A DNA stretch of 6,824 nucleotides from DATBLQ01 sp036555325 (GCA_036555325.1 DATBLQ010000022.1:1-6824); one strand, 5' to 3'; shown: positions 1 to 5,784, counted from the first letter of the stretch. The notes: a model not told the origin generated them from the sequence alone. Numbers and translations are program-made.

Positions 1-58
1 CAAAGTTGCTGACATAGGCACGGTTTGCACTAAGCACTTCCTTGACGATCTTGCTCAT
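1..58 (-). CDS. Beta-carbonic anhydrase, N-terminal fragment (cut by window edge)
   Basis: Only the first 19 codons are in the window, reading MSKIVKEVLSANRAYVSNF from an ATG at 58-56. This N-terminus resembles rhizobial beta-class carbonic anhydrases, zinc enzymes that interconvert CO2 and bicarbonate in the cytoplasm; that assignment rests on recall of the family because the zinc-binding Cys-Asp and His-Cys motifs lie beyond the edge. The start is well supported by a GGAGGG ribosome binding site seven bases upstream. Its 5' side faces a 287-base region without a convincing gene, so its promoter is probably there. A decayed C-terminal end of the same family lies elsewhere in the window at 5113-5297 on the other strand. 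The start codon is near certain if the gene is real; the family call is moderate. Confidence 0.6.
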   Translation of the reverse strand, partial: MSKIVKEVLSANRAYVSNF

Positions 59-345
59 CTTAAGCCCTCCACAAACCGCATCTCTTGCTGAGAAGTCTGC
101 GTAGTCATGTCAGTCTGACTTGGCTACAGAGCACCAATCCAACTCCTGTTCAACGTATGCCGGTCTCGTTCCATCAATTGCGCCCAGAACTGATCCATCA
201 TGATGGCAGCTCTCGTCTGCTTGAAGCGGGAGAACTACCATAAGTTTGGGACCTGCGCCAAAGCAGGCCCAGATTGTTCCGCATGTAACTTGGGCATAGT
301 TAGAGCCCCATTATTCGTCGCGCAGCTGCCGAAGGGGAAATTAGC
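59..345. other. Intergenic region upstream of the carbonic anhydrase; no convincing gene
   Basis: Nothing here is recognisable as a gene. It should carry the promoter of the minus-strand carbonic anhydrase, but I see no clear -35/-10 pair. A GGAAC followed by CGTT on the minus strand (about 152-174) recalls the alphaproteobacterial EcfG stress promoter, but the spacing is 12 instead of the usual 16-17, so I do not call it. A 25-codon minus-strand ORF (124-201, starting MMDQFWAQLMERD and ending in TAG) has protein-like composition but no ribosome binding site and no family I know; it could be a gene scrap. Confidence 0.4.
66..71 (-). promoter_or_regulatory. Ribosome binding site of the partial carbonic anhydrase
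   Basis: GGAGGG on the minus strand lies seven bases before the ATG at 58-56. It is a near-perfect Shine-Dalgarno match and fixes the start of the truncated gene at the window edge. Confidence 0.7.
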
Positions 346-624
346 TTATTCGCAGGGCCGGAAGGTTATGCCCTCCCAGACCATCACGTTCGGCAGATCG
401 AAGCGCAGTTCGCTGCGGTCGATTACGCTTGTGGATTCCTCGAAATGGAAGGTTGCCGTAGGCGACCGGGGATCGACTTCGATCCAAGGAGGGTTCTCGT
501 CACCGCTGTCAGTATCGGCACACCATAATTGGCCGGTAGCGGTCAAAACTAGCAATGCGCGGCCCTCCGCCCAAGCTGTAGCGGCCATCAGAACCAGCGC
601 CAGAACTGGACCAAACCGGCTCAT
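346..624 (-). CDS. Small exported protein of unknown function (92 aa)
   Basis: I do not recognise a family. Residues 1-19 form a plausible Sec signal peptide: a short charged start (MSRF), a hydrophobic stretch of Val, Leu and Ala, and an Ala-Trp-Ala cleavage site before Glu20. The mature part is about 73 residues, acidic, with only two cysteines (C35 and C91, the latter next to last), which could form one disulphide in the periplasm. The segment around residues 57-80 alternates polar and hydrophobic residues as expected for beta strands. There is no clear Shine-Dalgarno sequence before the ATG at 624-622; the upstream bases are AT-rich. A longer plus-strand ORF (200-631) overlaps it completely but lacks any signal or domain, so I prefer this strand. 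It has no operon partner: the next gene upstream ends at 1070. Confidence 0.5.
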   Translation of the reverse strand: MSRFGPVLALVLMAATAWAEGRALLVLTATGQLWCADTDSGDENPPWIEVDPRSPTATFHFEESTSVIDRSELRFDLPNVMVWEGITFRPCE

Positions 625-1069
625 GAGCTGAGAATATATTACTTAATTGCCTCACCAACAACGAGGCGAAAGTATACCAGTGAAGGAAGGGTCACAGGGG
701 GGAAGCAAGACCTCATCGCACCCAGCTGTAGATAAAACAATATCGGTGCCGTTTTCTGGGCGCTTACCCCAGCTTTTCTGGAGGTGTAGCTCACTTCGTG
801 TGTTTGACCGCCGGCGACGAGCTTGCGATCTTCGTCCGCGGCTGCTGCGTTTTGCGTTTGGCATCGGTCTGCTCCTCTTTAGCTCTTTTAACAAAGCGGC
901 TGCAGAACAGTTGCGTCTGGATAAGACAGCCATTCTCGCTGCACAGCTTCTCATTCGCCTGAACATTCGTTACGATGATCGCCATTCGCTCAGGAGCTAA
1001 TAGATACTGCAGTTGCAAGGCCTGCTCGGCAGATGTAGGGCTCCTGTCAAAGAGGTCGACCGTGCGCAC
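625..1069. other. Gene-poor gap between SDR and small exported protein, holding a relict
   Basis: About 445 bases without an intact gene. ORFs occur on both strands (647-1000 plus, 652-966 minus, 791-1069 minus) but none has a consistent domain or ribosome binding site over its length. The only recognisable content is the DUF3606-like relict at 750-864 on the minus strand. The part 865-1069, downstream of the SDR stop, and the part 625-749 show nothing I can name, and no clear terminator hairpin with a T-run follows the SDR gene. Confidence 0.5.
750..864 (-). pseudogene. Frameshifted remnant of a DUF3606-like small protein
   Basis: On the minus strand an ATG at 864-862 follows a good ribosome binding site (AAAGAGGAG within 872-880) and begins MPNAKRSSRGR. 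The reading then has to shift frame near 828-832 to continue as DRKLVAGGQTHEVSYTSRKA and GVSA, down to about 759. Joined, this matches the pattern I recall for rhizobial DUF3606 proteins: a basic Arg-Gly-Arg lead, Asp-Arg, Val-Ala-Gly-Gly-Gln, Glu-Val-x-Tyr, then Lys-x-Gly-x-Ser. The usual following helix (Ala-Val-x-x-Val-Gly) is absent, so the gene appears both frameshifted by a small deletion and truncated. The function of the family is unknown. The family call is from memory, not a search; the frame change itself is plain in the sequence. Confidence 0.5.
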
Positions 1070-1852
1070 TCAATATTGCACGCGGCTCGTCAGCGCCCCA
1101 TCCACTACCAAGTTTACACCTGTGATGTAGCTTGCCCGCGGACTCACAAGGAACACGGCAGCGTTCGCCACCTCCTCGGCGGTCGCCATGCGGCCCCACG
1201 GAATCGTGGCACGGGCGGCCTTAAAGAGGTCCGGCATATTCTGCTCAGCCTTCTGCCACCCCCCGCCTTCGTGATAGGTGTGGCCCGGCGACAGTGCATT
1301 GATGCGGATCTGCTTGGCCGCAAGCATCCTCGCCATGCGCGAGGCATAATGAATGAGTGCTGCTTTGAAGGTGCCGTAGGCCGGCATGGAGATGTCAAAG
1401 TCCGGAAAGGTCCAGTCGAACTCCAAGCCTGCGACTGAGGAAATCACGAGGATGGCGCCCGCATCCGATTTCTCGATCCAGGGCAACGCAGCTTCCACCA
1501 TGCGCACGGTGTGCATCATGTCGATCTCGAACTCGTTCTTCCAGGCATCCTCGCCGCTGCCCAGGTCGATCGCGCTTACGTTGGCGATGGCGATGTCGAT
1601 ACCGCCGAGTGCCTCAGCTGATTTCTTGATCCAGGCTTCGAGTGCCGCCTTGTCGCGCACGTCGAGAGCAGTGCCGGCGGCGTTCACGCTCTTCTTCTTG
1701 AGCGCGCTTACCGCTGCCTTCACCTCGCCCTCGTTGCGCGCGCAGACCGCGACGTGACAGCCCTCTTCCGCAAGCATCATCGCGATCGCATGCCCGATTC
1801 CCTTGCTACCTCCGGAGATGATGGCCTTGCGGCCTTTTAGCTTCAGGTCCAT
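1070..1852 (-). CDS. Short-chain dehydrogenase/reductase (SDR), classical type, 260 aa
   Basis: A cytoplasmic NAD(P)H-dependent oxidoreductase of the classical SDR family; length (260) is typical. The Rossmann nucleotide-binding motif SGGSKGIG spans residues 13-20, with Arg39 at the end of strand 2 and an Asp64-Val pair after strand 3, which suggests NADP preference but does not prove it. The ANVSA segment (90-94) replaces the usual NNAG. Catalytic Ser139 (VISSVAG), Tyr159 and Lys163 (YGTFK) are present; the fourth tetrad position, usually Asn, is Asp111 in EIDMMHTVR. The C-terminus ends NLVVDGALTSRVQY, as in other members. Substrate cannot be told from sequence; annotation as 3-oxoacyl-ACP reductase would be over-specific. 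The ATG follows AAAGGAG at a rather long ten-base spacing. The gene stands alone, divergent from the gene at 2065. Confidence 0.93.
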   Translation of the reverse strand: MDLKLKGRKAIISGGSKGIGHAIAMMLAEEGCHVAVCARNEGEVKAAVSALKKKSVNAAGTALDVRDKAALEAWIKKSAEALGGIDIAIANVSAIDLGSGEDAWKNEFEIDMMHTVRMVEAALPWIEKSDAGAILVISSVAGLEFDWTFPDFDISMPAYGTFKAALIHYASRMARMLAAKQIRINALSPGHTYHEGGGWQKAEQNMPDLFKAARATIPWGRMATAEEVANAAVFLVSPRASYITGVNLVVDGALTSRVQY

Positions 1853-2064
1853 GAGCTCACTGCTCCTTTGCCTGCGACGCGTGCTATCGGTCTAATGTCG
1901 CCCGCCTCACCGAAGCGCGCAACCTGATTATCGATTAACCTCTTTGCAGAGCACATCTTGGTTGCACCTACGCCGAATAGCTGCTGAAGGCGCTAGTTTT
2001 CCTGAAGGCCATGGTGTTAATATCCGCGCTGGGGGCAAGTTTCACGACAACGTAGGAGACGTTT
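1853..2064. promoter_or_regulatory. Divergent intergenic region between SDR and exported-protein gene
   Basis: The 212 bases separate two genes transcribed away from each other, so promoters for both should lie here. The plus-strand gene has a clear ribosome binding site, AGGAGA at 2054-2059. I could not identify a convincing -35/-10 pair or a perfect operator palindrome; an AT-rich patch around ATTATCGATTAAC (1927-1939) is only imperfectly symmetric. Confidence 0.35.
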
Positions 2065-2610
2065 ATGCGTAGCCTCCACTATTTGCTCTCCGCAGCATTT
2101 ATCCTGGCTCTGCCAATCATCGGAACCTCGCCGACTCTTGCAGCAAGCGATGAGGAAATCATCGCGAATGCAACATCGGCTGCGCCGGAACCAGTAGGCA
2201 AGAACGCAGCGGTCATGACCTGGGATATGAAAACCATAAGGGAAGGCACAAACGGCTTTACGTGCATGCCCGATGACACGAACACCACCACAATAAACGA
2301 TCCGATGTGTGTGGATAAGAACGGGCTGGCTTTTATCATGGCCATTATGGAAAAAAAGGAACCCCCGCCAGGGGTTGGGTTTGGCTACATGTTGCAAGGC
2401 GGGGGATCAGCCAGTAATGCCGATCCTTACGCACCTGCGCCGGCAGACGGAAAGTGGGAGCCAGATGATGGTCCACATGTCATGATATTCGGAGTCAATA
2501 AAGAGGCACTCGAGACATATCCGCAGCCCAAGTCAAATCCGGACGTGACACAGCCCTATGTCATGTATCCGGGAACGCCCTATGCCCATCTCATGTTGCC
2601 GGTGAAATAA
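2065..2610 (+). CDS. Exported conserved protein of unknown function (181 aa)
   Basis: Residues 1-27 form a Sec signal peptide (MRSLHYLL, a hydrophobic core to about residue 20, cleavage near Leu-Ala-Ala27), so the protein is probably periplasmic. The mature part has the pattern FTCMPDD (64-71 region, C67), NDPMCVDKNG (C82), a KKEPPPGVGFGYMLQGG segment, an Ala-Ser-Asn-Ala-Asp-Pro-Tyr stretch, DGPHVMIFG, and a C-terminus with PYVMYPGTPYAHLMLPVK. I recall similar secreted proteins in rhizobia and other proteobacteria with the same Cys pair and PGTPYAHLM ending, but know no function. C67 and C82 could form a disulphide. AGGAGA six bases before the ATG supports the start. The next gene, an exported cupin, follows on the same strand after 174 bases, so co-transcription is possible but not shown. 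Confidence 0.85.
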   Translation: MRSLHYLLSAAFILALPIIGTSPTLAASDEEIIANATSAAPEPVGKNAAVMTWDMKTIREGTNGFTCMPDDTNTTTINDPMCVDKNGLAFIMAIMEKKEPPPGVGFGYMLQGGGSASNADPYAPAPADGKWEPDDGPHVMIFGVNKEALETYPQPKSNPDVTQPYVMYPGTPYAHLMLPVK

Positions 2611-2784
2611 CTCGCTCGCGTAAATTCCGCGCGGCCAAGTGTTCGCCCCCATACGATCACTGTCGCTGCGCGGAGCAGATGATTTCGTTTTCGTTTGTCT
2701 AATAGCGTAGCTCCAGCCGAAACGTATCATGGCATGGACTGCGCATGGCACCTCAGAATGCCAGAGCACCAAGGGAGGTTACCT
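2611..2784. other. Spacer between the two exported-protein genes
   Basis: No gene seen. A CCGCGC at about 2627-2632 and GCGCGG at 2668-2673 could pair but with a long loop and no adjacent T-run, so this is not a convincing terminator. A T-rich stretch (2681-2700) might belong to a promoter for the cupin gene, without a recognisable consensus. Confidence 0.3.
2773..2779 (+). promoter_or_regulatory. Ribosome binding site that fixes the cupin start
   Basis: GGGAGGT ends five bases before the ATG at 2785. It is the best Shine-Dalgarno match in the window and selects this ATG over upstream in-frame starts from 2695; the protein from here begins directly with a signal peptide, which agrees. Confidence 0.8.
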
Positions 2785-3246
2785 ATGAACCGTATTACGT
2801 TGTTAAGTGGAGTATTCAGCCTGTGCCTGCCTTTAGTGGCAATGGCAGGCGAACAGCACACGATCGTGTCCCCAGACCAACTGAAATGGAACGCTCCAGC
2901 AGCTCTGCAAAAAGGTGCAGAGTTCACGGTCATTTTTGGCGACCCCTCGAAGGAAGGGCCCTATGTGACCCGGCTGAAACTTCCAGCCGGCTTCAAAGTG
3001 ATGCCACACACTCATCCCAACACCGAGAATGTCACCGTAATTTCCGGCCAATTCCACATTGGAACGGGTGAAAAATTCGATGAAAGCAAGCTTCAAGCGT
3101 TGAAGGCTGGTGGCTATGTGCAAGTGCCGCATGGGATGCCGCACTATGCGATGGCCAGCGAGGAGACGGTGATCCAGCAGCATGGAATGGGACCGCAAGG
3201 GATTGTTTATGTCAATCCGGCCGACGATCCGCGCAAGAGTAACTAG
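2785..3246 (+). CDS. Exported single-domain cupin protein (153 aa)
   Basis: A periplasmic small beta-barrel (cupin) protein with a probable bound metal. Residues 1-21 are a signal peptide with an Ala-Met-Ala cleavage site before Gly22. Cupin motif 1 is complete: Gly69, then His75-x-His77-x3-Glu81 and Gly88 (GFKVMPHTHPNTE). Motif 2 is GGYVQVPHGMPHYAM, giving the fourth ligand His120, with Ala in place of the Asn often found at its end. Thus a His3-Glu metal site is intact. Proteins of this type are often annotated only as cupin domain proteins; the reaction is unknown and could be enzymatic (dioxygenase or isomerase-like) or binding. The strong ribosome binding site at 2773-2779 fixes the start, excluding an upstream extension of 30 residues. 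It lies 174 bases after another exported protein on the same strand. Confidence 0.92.
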   Translation: MNRITLLSGVFSLCLPLVAMAGEQHTIVSPDQLKWNAPAALQKGAEFTVIFGDPSKEGPYVTRLKLPAGFKVMPHTHPNTENVTVISGQFHIGTGEKFDESKLQALKAGGYVQVPHGMPHYAMASEETVIQQHGMGPQGIVYVNPADDPRKSN

Positions 3247-3448
3247 TCACCTATTTTTTCAGAATGGGGTTGAACAGCGGCCTAATCCCGCGAAACGATG
3301 ACAAGGTGGTGGAGCAATCTGCCACCATGCTTAGCTGAATGTTTCCTGAAAAATGGCAGCGGCGCGATCGAGTAAGGGTCGGCTCGTCGTTTTCGGGCAC
3401 GTTTGCCCGTGTCGAAATAGGCCACATTGTCATCGGCTCGGAATCGCG

Positions 3449-3640
3449 GTGGTGGGGTTAGCGCTTATGCTTGTGCCTCTGCAGTTCGGAATTGGAGCCG
3501 TGCCGGAAAGCGCTTCGCCTGAGCTGATCGCCCTTCTATGGTTGCTCGGAGGACCGTTCTTGGGAATAGAGCCCCGTGGGCCGGACCCTCGACTCCGCTC
3601 GCAGCCCCCAGGTGGTTGGGGCGCGAGAACGCTCCTCTGA
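3449..3640 (+). pseudogene. Possible small membrane protein or its remnant
   Basis: In this plus-strand frame, open from an ATG at 3353, the part from the GTG at 3449 reads like a membrane protein: a hydrophobic segment VVGLALMLVPLQFGIGA, a polar turn (Val-Pro-Glu-Ser-Ala-Ser-Pro-Glu), then a second hydrophobic segment ELIALLWLLGGPFLGI. The 30 residues after that are rich in Pro, Gly and Arg and look out of frame, and the residues encoded before 3449 look equally unlike protein. No good ribosome binding site precedes the ATG at 3353 or the GTG. I therefore read it as a two-helix fragment, either a decayed gene or chance. No family recognised. Confidence 0.25.
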
Positions 3641-3646
3641 TCAGAG
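3635..3646. repeat. Perfect 12-base palindrome downstream of the cyclase gene
   Basis: CTCTGATCAGAG is fully self-complementary and lies 19 bases beyond the stop codon of the minus-strand cyclase gene. It has no loop and no T-run, so it is unlikely to be an intrinsic terminator; a protein-binding site or chance are both possible. Confidence 0.4.
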
Positions 3647-3664
3647 TGGTTTGGAAGAGGGTTA

Positions 3665-5041
3665 CTACGCCAGAAACAATCTGATTTCTTCGAAGATGCG
3701 CTGGGTGGCCGGATCCTGCTCTAATGGGATATGATTGTTGCCTTGGAGCACAACAAATTTGGCGCCAGGGATTCCCGCCGCCATCTGACGTCCGGCTTCC
3801 ATGGGAACTTGCGCATCGTCGCGCGCGTGCATTACGAGCGTTGGCGCTGTCACTTGGGAGAGCAAGGCTGTGACGTCAAACTCAGCGGTAGTGCTCAAGT
3901 AACGGGCGGCACATTCCGCCGAAGTAGTTCGTCGCTGCAATTCGTTAAATGAGTCTGCCTGTTGCTTGGTAGCATCGGGCATCAATGCTGTTGTGAACAA
4001 CTGGCGAATTGTCGGGCTATTTGCACCCCATTCCAGCTGCGTCAATGTTACGAGCGCCTTTCGCTTTGCCGCTTCTTGCGGCGATCGTTTGTTAGGGCCA
4101 AGCGCAAAGCCGCCGAGTAGGATCAAATGAGACACTTGCTCAGGATGCCGCACAGCATAAGTGATCGAGATCGCGCAGCCTTGTGAAATCCCGAACAAGG
4201 GAAATCGCTTTAGCCCAGTCGCCTCAACGACAGTTTGGAGGTCGTTGACCCAGGCTTCAAATGAAAGTTCCGCGACGTCCCAGTCCGACAGGCCATTGCC
4301 GCGCGCATCATAGCGGATCAGCGTGTGATCCTTGGATAGTCCGGCAAGAAAATGATGCCAGATCGGGCTATCCCAGTCGTATTCCAAGTGGTTTAACCAG
4401 TTAGCGGCCTTAATCAGCGGTGGGCCTTGGCCGCTGATCGCATAGGCAAGTCGAACTCCATCGGGCGCTCGGCAGTAACGGATTTCCTGCCGGTCGTCGC
4501 TCGCAGCGAGGCCATCGCCATTGATCGCAAACACCTCGATCCTCTCGGGAATATTCTTGAGCTTCTGCGGACCGAGGCTGGTGTAGCCAAGCGCGAGCTT
4601 CTTATGTACTTGGTCGTATGCTTGCCGCGAAATGCAAATGCCGCCAGGCAATGCAATTCCTTCTAGGCGGGCTGCAATATTGACACCGTCCCCGTAGATA
4701 TCGTCTCTGTCCACTATGATATCACCGAGGTGAACGCCGACGCGAAAGATCATCAACGGCTTGTTCACAGCACCAGCATTGCGGGCGGCTATCTCGCGCT
4801 GAAACTCAGCGGCGCAGGCGACCGCCTTTACGACACTGGAGAACTCCACGAGCAATCCGTCGCCCAAAAGTTTCACGACCCGGCCCTGGTGCCTAATGAT
4901 AGCTGGCTCGATTAACTCTGAGCGGCAGCGTTGCAACGCGGCAAGCGTGCCTGGTTCATCCTCGCTCATCATACGGCTATAACCGGCGACATCGGCCGCC
5001 AAGATTGCAACAAGGCGACGTTGAAGGTTTTCTTCCGCCAT
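3665..5041 (-). CDS. Class III adenylate/guanylate cyclase fused to alpha/beta hydrolase (458 aa)
   Basis: A two-domain cytoplasmic protein. Residues about 8-173 are a class III nucleotide cyclase domain making cyclic AMP (or GMP): metal-binding Asp17 (AADVAGYSR) and Asp61 (KLLGDGLLVEF), substrate-contacting Lys57, and transition-state Asn121 and Arg125 in YGDGVNIAARLE are all present, so it should be active. Residues about 185-458 are an alpha/beta hydrolase: nucleophile Ser286 in GISQG, acid Asp408 or Asp409 (HARDDAQVP) and His437 (NNHIPL), a complete triad. The hydrolase may act as a ligand sensor or a true esterase. I chose the ATG at 5041 because family members begin MAEExxQRRLxAILAADVAGYSR; an in-frame ATG at 5191 adds 50 residues and has a better ribosome binding site, but that extension lies antisense to a carbonic anhydrase relict. 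No transmembrane segment. Monocistronic. Confidence 0.93.
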   Translation of the reverse strand: MAEENLQRRLVAILAADVAGYSRMMSEDEPGTLAALQRCRSELIEPAIIRHQGRVVKLLGDGLLVEFSSVVKAVACAAEFQREIAARNAGAVNKPLMIFRVGVHLGDIIVDRDDIYGDGVNIAARLEGIALPGGICISRQAYDQVHKKLALGYTSLGPQKLKNIPERIEVFAINGDGLAASDDRQEIRYCRAPDGVRLAYAISGQGPPLIKAANWLNHLEYDWDSPIWHHFLAGLSKDHTLIRYDARGNGLSDWDVAELSFEAWVNDLQTVVEATGLKRFPLFGISQGCAISITYAVRHPEQVSHLILLGGFALGPNKRSPQEAAKRKALVTLTQLEWGANSPTIRQLFTTALMPDATKQQADSFNELQRRTTSAECAARYLSTTAEFDVTALLSQVTAPTLVMHARDDAQVPMEAGRQMAAGIPGAKFVVLQGNNHIPLEQDPATQRIFEEIRLFLA

Positions 5042-5112
5042 GTGACACGATCTCTCGAAAAGCACAGCGCCCGGGATTCTATTGGCGCTCCGTTCAGGTG
5101 TCCATCGGGCCG

Positions 5113-5297
5113 TACTTCCGGATTGGGTCAACCAACCATCGCCAAACTGGAGCAAAGCGTGGTGGAGGATGTGAAACGCATCCGTAGCCATCCCCTCGTT
5201 CCTCGCCGCATTCCGATCTAATGGCTATATCTACGATGTGCGGAGCGGACGTCTGGAGGAAGTAAAAGATGCGACGGCAGCGGGCGAACCGGCGTGA
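5113..5297 (+). pseudogene. C-terminal remnant of a beta-carbonic anhydrase
   Basis: In one plus-strand frame 5135-5218 reads TIAKLEQSVVEDVKRIRSHP followed by LVPRRIPI and a TAA stop. One base off, from 5223, reading continues GYIYDVRSGRLEEVKDATAA to a natural TGA at 5295-5297. Joined, this is the typical end of rhizobial beta-carbonic anhydrases (Gln-Ser-Val-Val, Arg-Ile-Arg-x-His-Pro-Leu-Val-Pro, Ile-Pro-Ile-Tyr-Gly-Tyr-Ile-Tyr-Asp-Val). A one-base insertion at the Ile-Pro-Ile-Tyr site caused the break. Upstream, TACTTC and GATTGG at 5113-5126 may be the decayed Tyr-Ile-Asp-Trp segment, and SLEKHS near 5053-5070 may be older remnant, but indels blur it. The zinc-site part of the gene is missing. 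It overlaps, on the opposite strand, the optional 5' extension of the cyclase gene. Confidence 0.7.
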
Positions 5298-5343
5298 TAC
5301 TTGGAGGCCCAGTTGCCGCCACTGAGTCTTACCAAAGAAACCC

Positions 5344-5672
5344 TACATCGATGAAAGCGGCACTCATTTTGGCGCGCCGGTTATGTTGCTTGGGGGCCAA
5401 TTGCCCAACTTGGTCAGTGGGCAGATTTCGACATCAAATGGCGACGATTGCTAAAGCGAGAGGGGCTAGAGTATTTCCACGGAGTGGAATTCCGCAATCA
5501 GCGCGGCCAGTTCAATAGTTGGTCCCCGCCTAAAGGTGGCCGCTTCATTTCAGAGGCCAACAAGATCGGTGCCAAACACACCCTTTACGGCTTCACCGTC
5601 ACGTTAAGTCACGAAGATTATAGAGACGTTTATAGGAAGCTTGAACGACCGCGCAAGGTAAGGGTCCTCTGA
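5344..5672 (+). pseudogene. Frameshifted, truncated remnant of a DUF3800 protein
   Basis: Frame one (5344-5397) gives YIDESGTHFGAPVMLLGG, the acidic N-terminal signature of DUF3800 proteins (Tyr-x-Asp-Glu-Ser-Gly). The homology then moves to another frame from about 5376: GYVAWGPIAQLGQWADFDIK, then WRRLLKREGLEYFHGVEFR, NQRGQFNSWS, and KHTLYGFTVTLSHEDYRD, ending at a TGA at 5670-5672. DUF3800 proteins usually exceed 200 residues, so the C-terminal half is gone, and a short deletion near 5376 explains the frame change. The internal Lys-Gly-Gly-Arg-Phe-Ile stretch after Ser-Pro-Pro also looks shortened. The biochemical role of the family is not firmly known to me. An upstream stretch (5294-5335, VILGGPVAATESYQ) also resembles a DUF3800 segment and may belong to a second or rearranged copy. 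Confidence 0.6.
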
Positions 5673-5784
5673 TCTGCAACATCCAATTGGGGACGTAACG
5701 GTTGAGAGCCGAACAGTCCACATAGACGGAGAGGAAGATTTACCCGTGCTTTGAAAAAAAGACCGTCGGAGGATACGCGCAAGA
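5673..5784. other. Intergenic scrap with a 27-codon protein-like reading frame
   Basis: On the plus strand 5671-5754 reads DLQHPIGDVTVESRTVHIDG then EEDLPVL and TGA. The composition looks like real protein but there is no start codon or ribosome binding site and I know no match; it may be more decayed coding DNA following the DUF3800 relict. An A-run at 5754-5760 lies downstream of the minus-strand gene that ends at 5785 and would be a T-run in its transcript, but no stem of useful length precedes it. Confidence 0.3.

Larger units (their letters stand above)
3247..3664. other. Gap between cupin and cyclase genes
   Basis: About 418 bases between convergent genes. It holds a possible small membrane-protein remnant (3449-3640, plus) and a perfect 12-base palindrome (3635-3646). 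A 60-codon minus-strand ORF (3251-3433) shows no ribosome binding site, signal or domain. No clear terminator hairpin with a T-run was found for either flanking gene. Confidence 0.4.

Noticed and set aside
152..174. EcfG-type stress promoter upstream of the carbonic anhydrase
   Set aside because: GGAAC and CGTT are present on the minus strand but only 12 bases apart, short of the usual 16-17.
200..631. Plus-strand 143-codon ORF
   Set aside because: It is antisense to the 92-residue protein with a signal peptide, has no ribosome binding site, and shows no domain or signal of its own.
647..1000. Plus-strand 117-codon ORF
   Set aside because: Arginine-rich middle, no ribosome binding site, and antisense to the DUF3606-like relict; it looks like a shadow frame.
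791..1069. Minus-strand ORF starting with GTG directly after the SDR stop codon
   Set aside because: It is in frame with the SDR and simply continues after its TGA. It lacks a recognisable domain, and at its 3' end it crosses the DUF3606 relict in a frame that carries no homology.
1013..1757. Plus-strand ORFs of 141 and 123 codons
   Set aside because: Both lie antisense to the SDR, whose motifs are complete; these are GC-skewed shadow frames.
3604..3621. GCCCCCAGGTGGTTGGGGC as a terminator
   Set aside because: The stem has a mismatch and is not followed by a T-run on either strand.
4931..5221. Plus-strand 96-codon ORF taken as a gene
   Set aside because: Its first part is antisense to the well-supported cyclase domain. 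Only its last part is meaningful, as carbonic anhydrase remnant.
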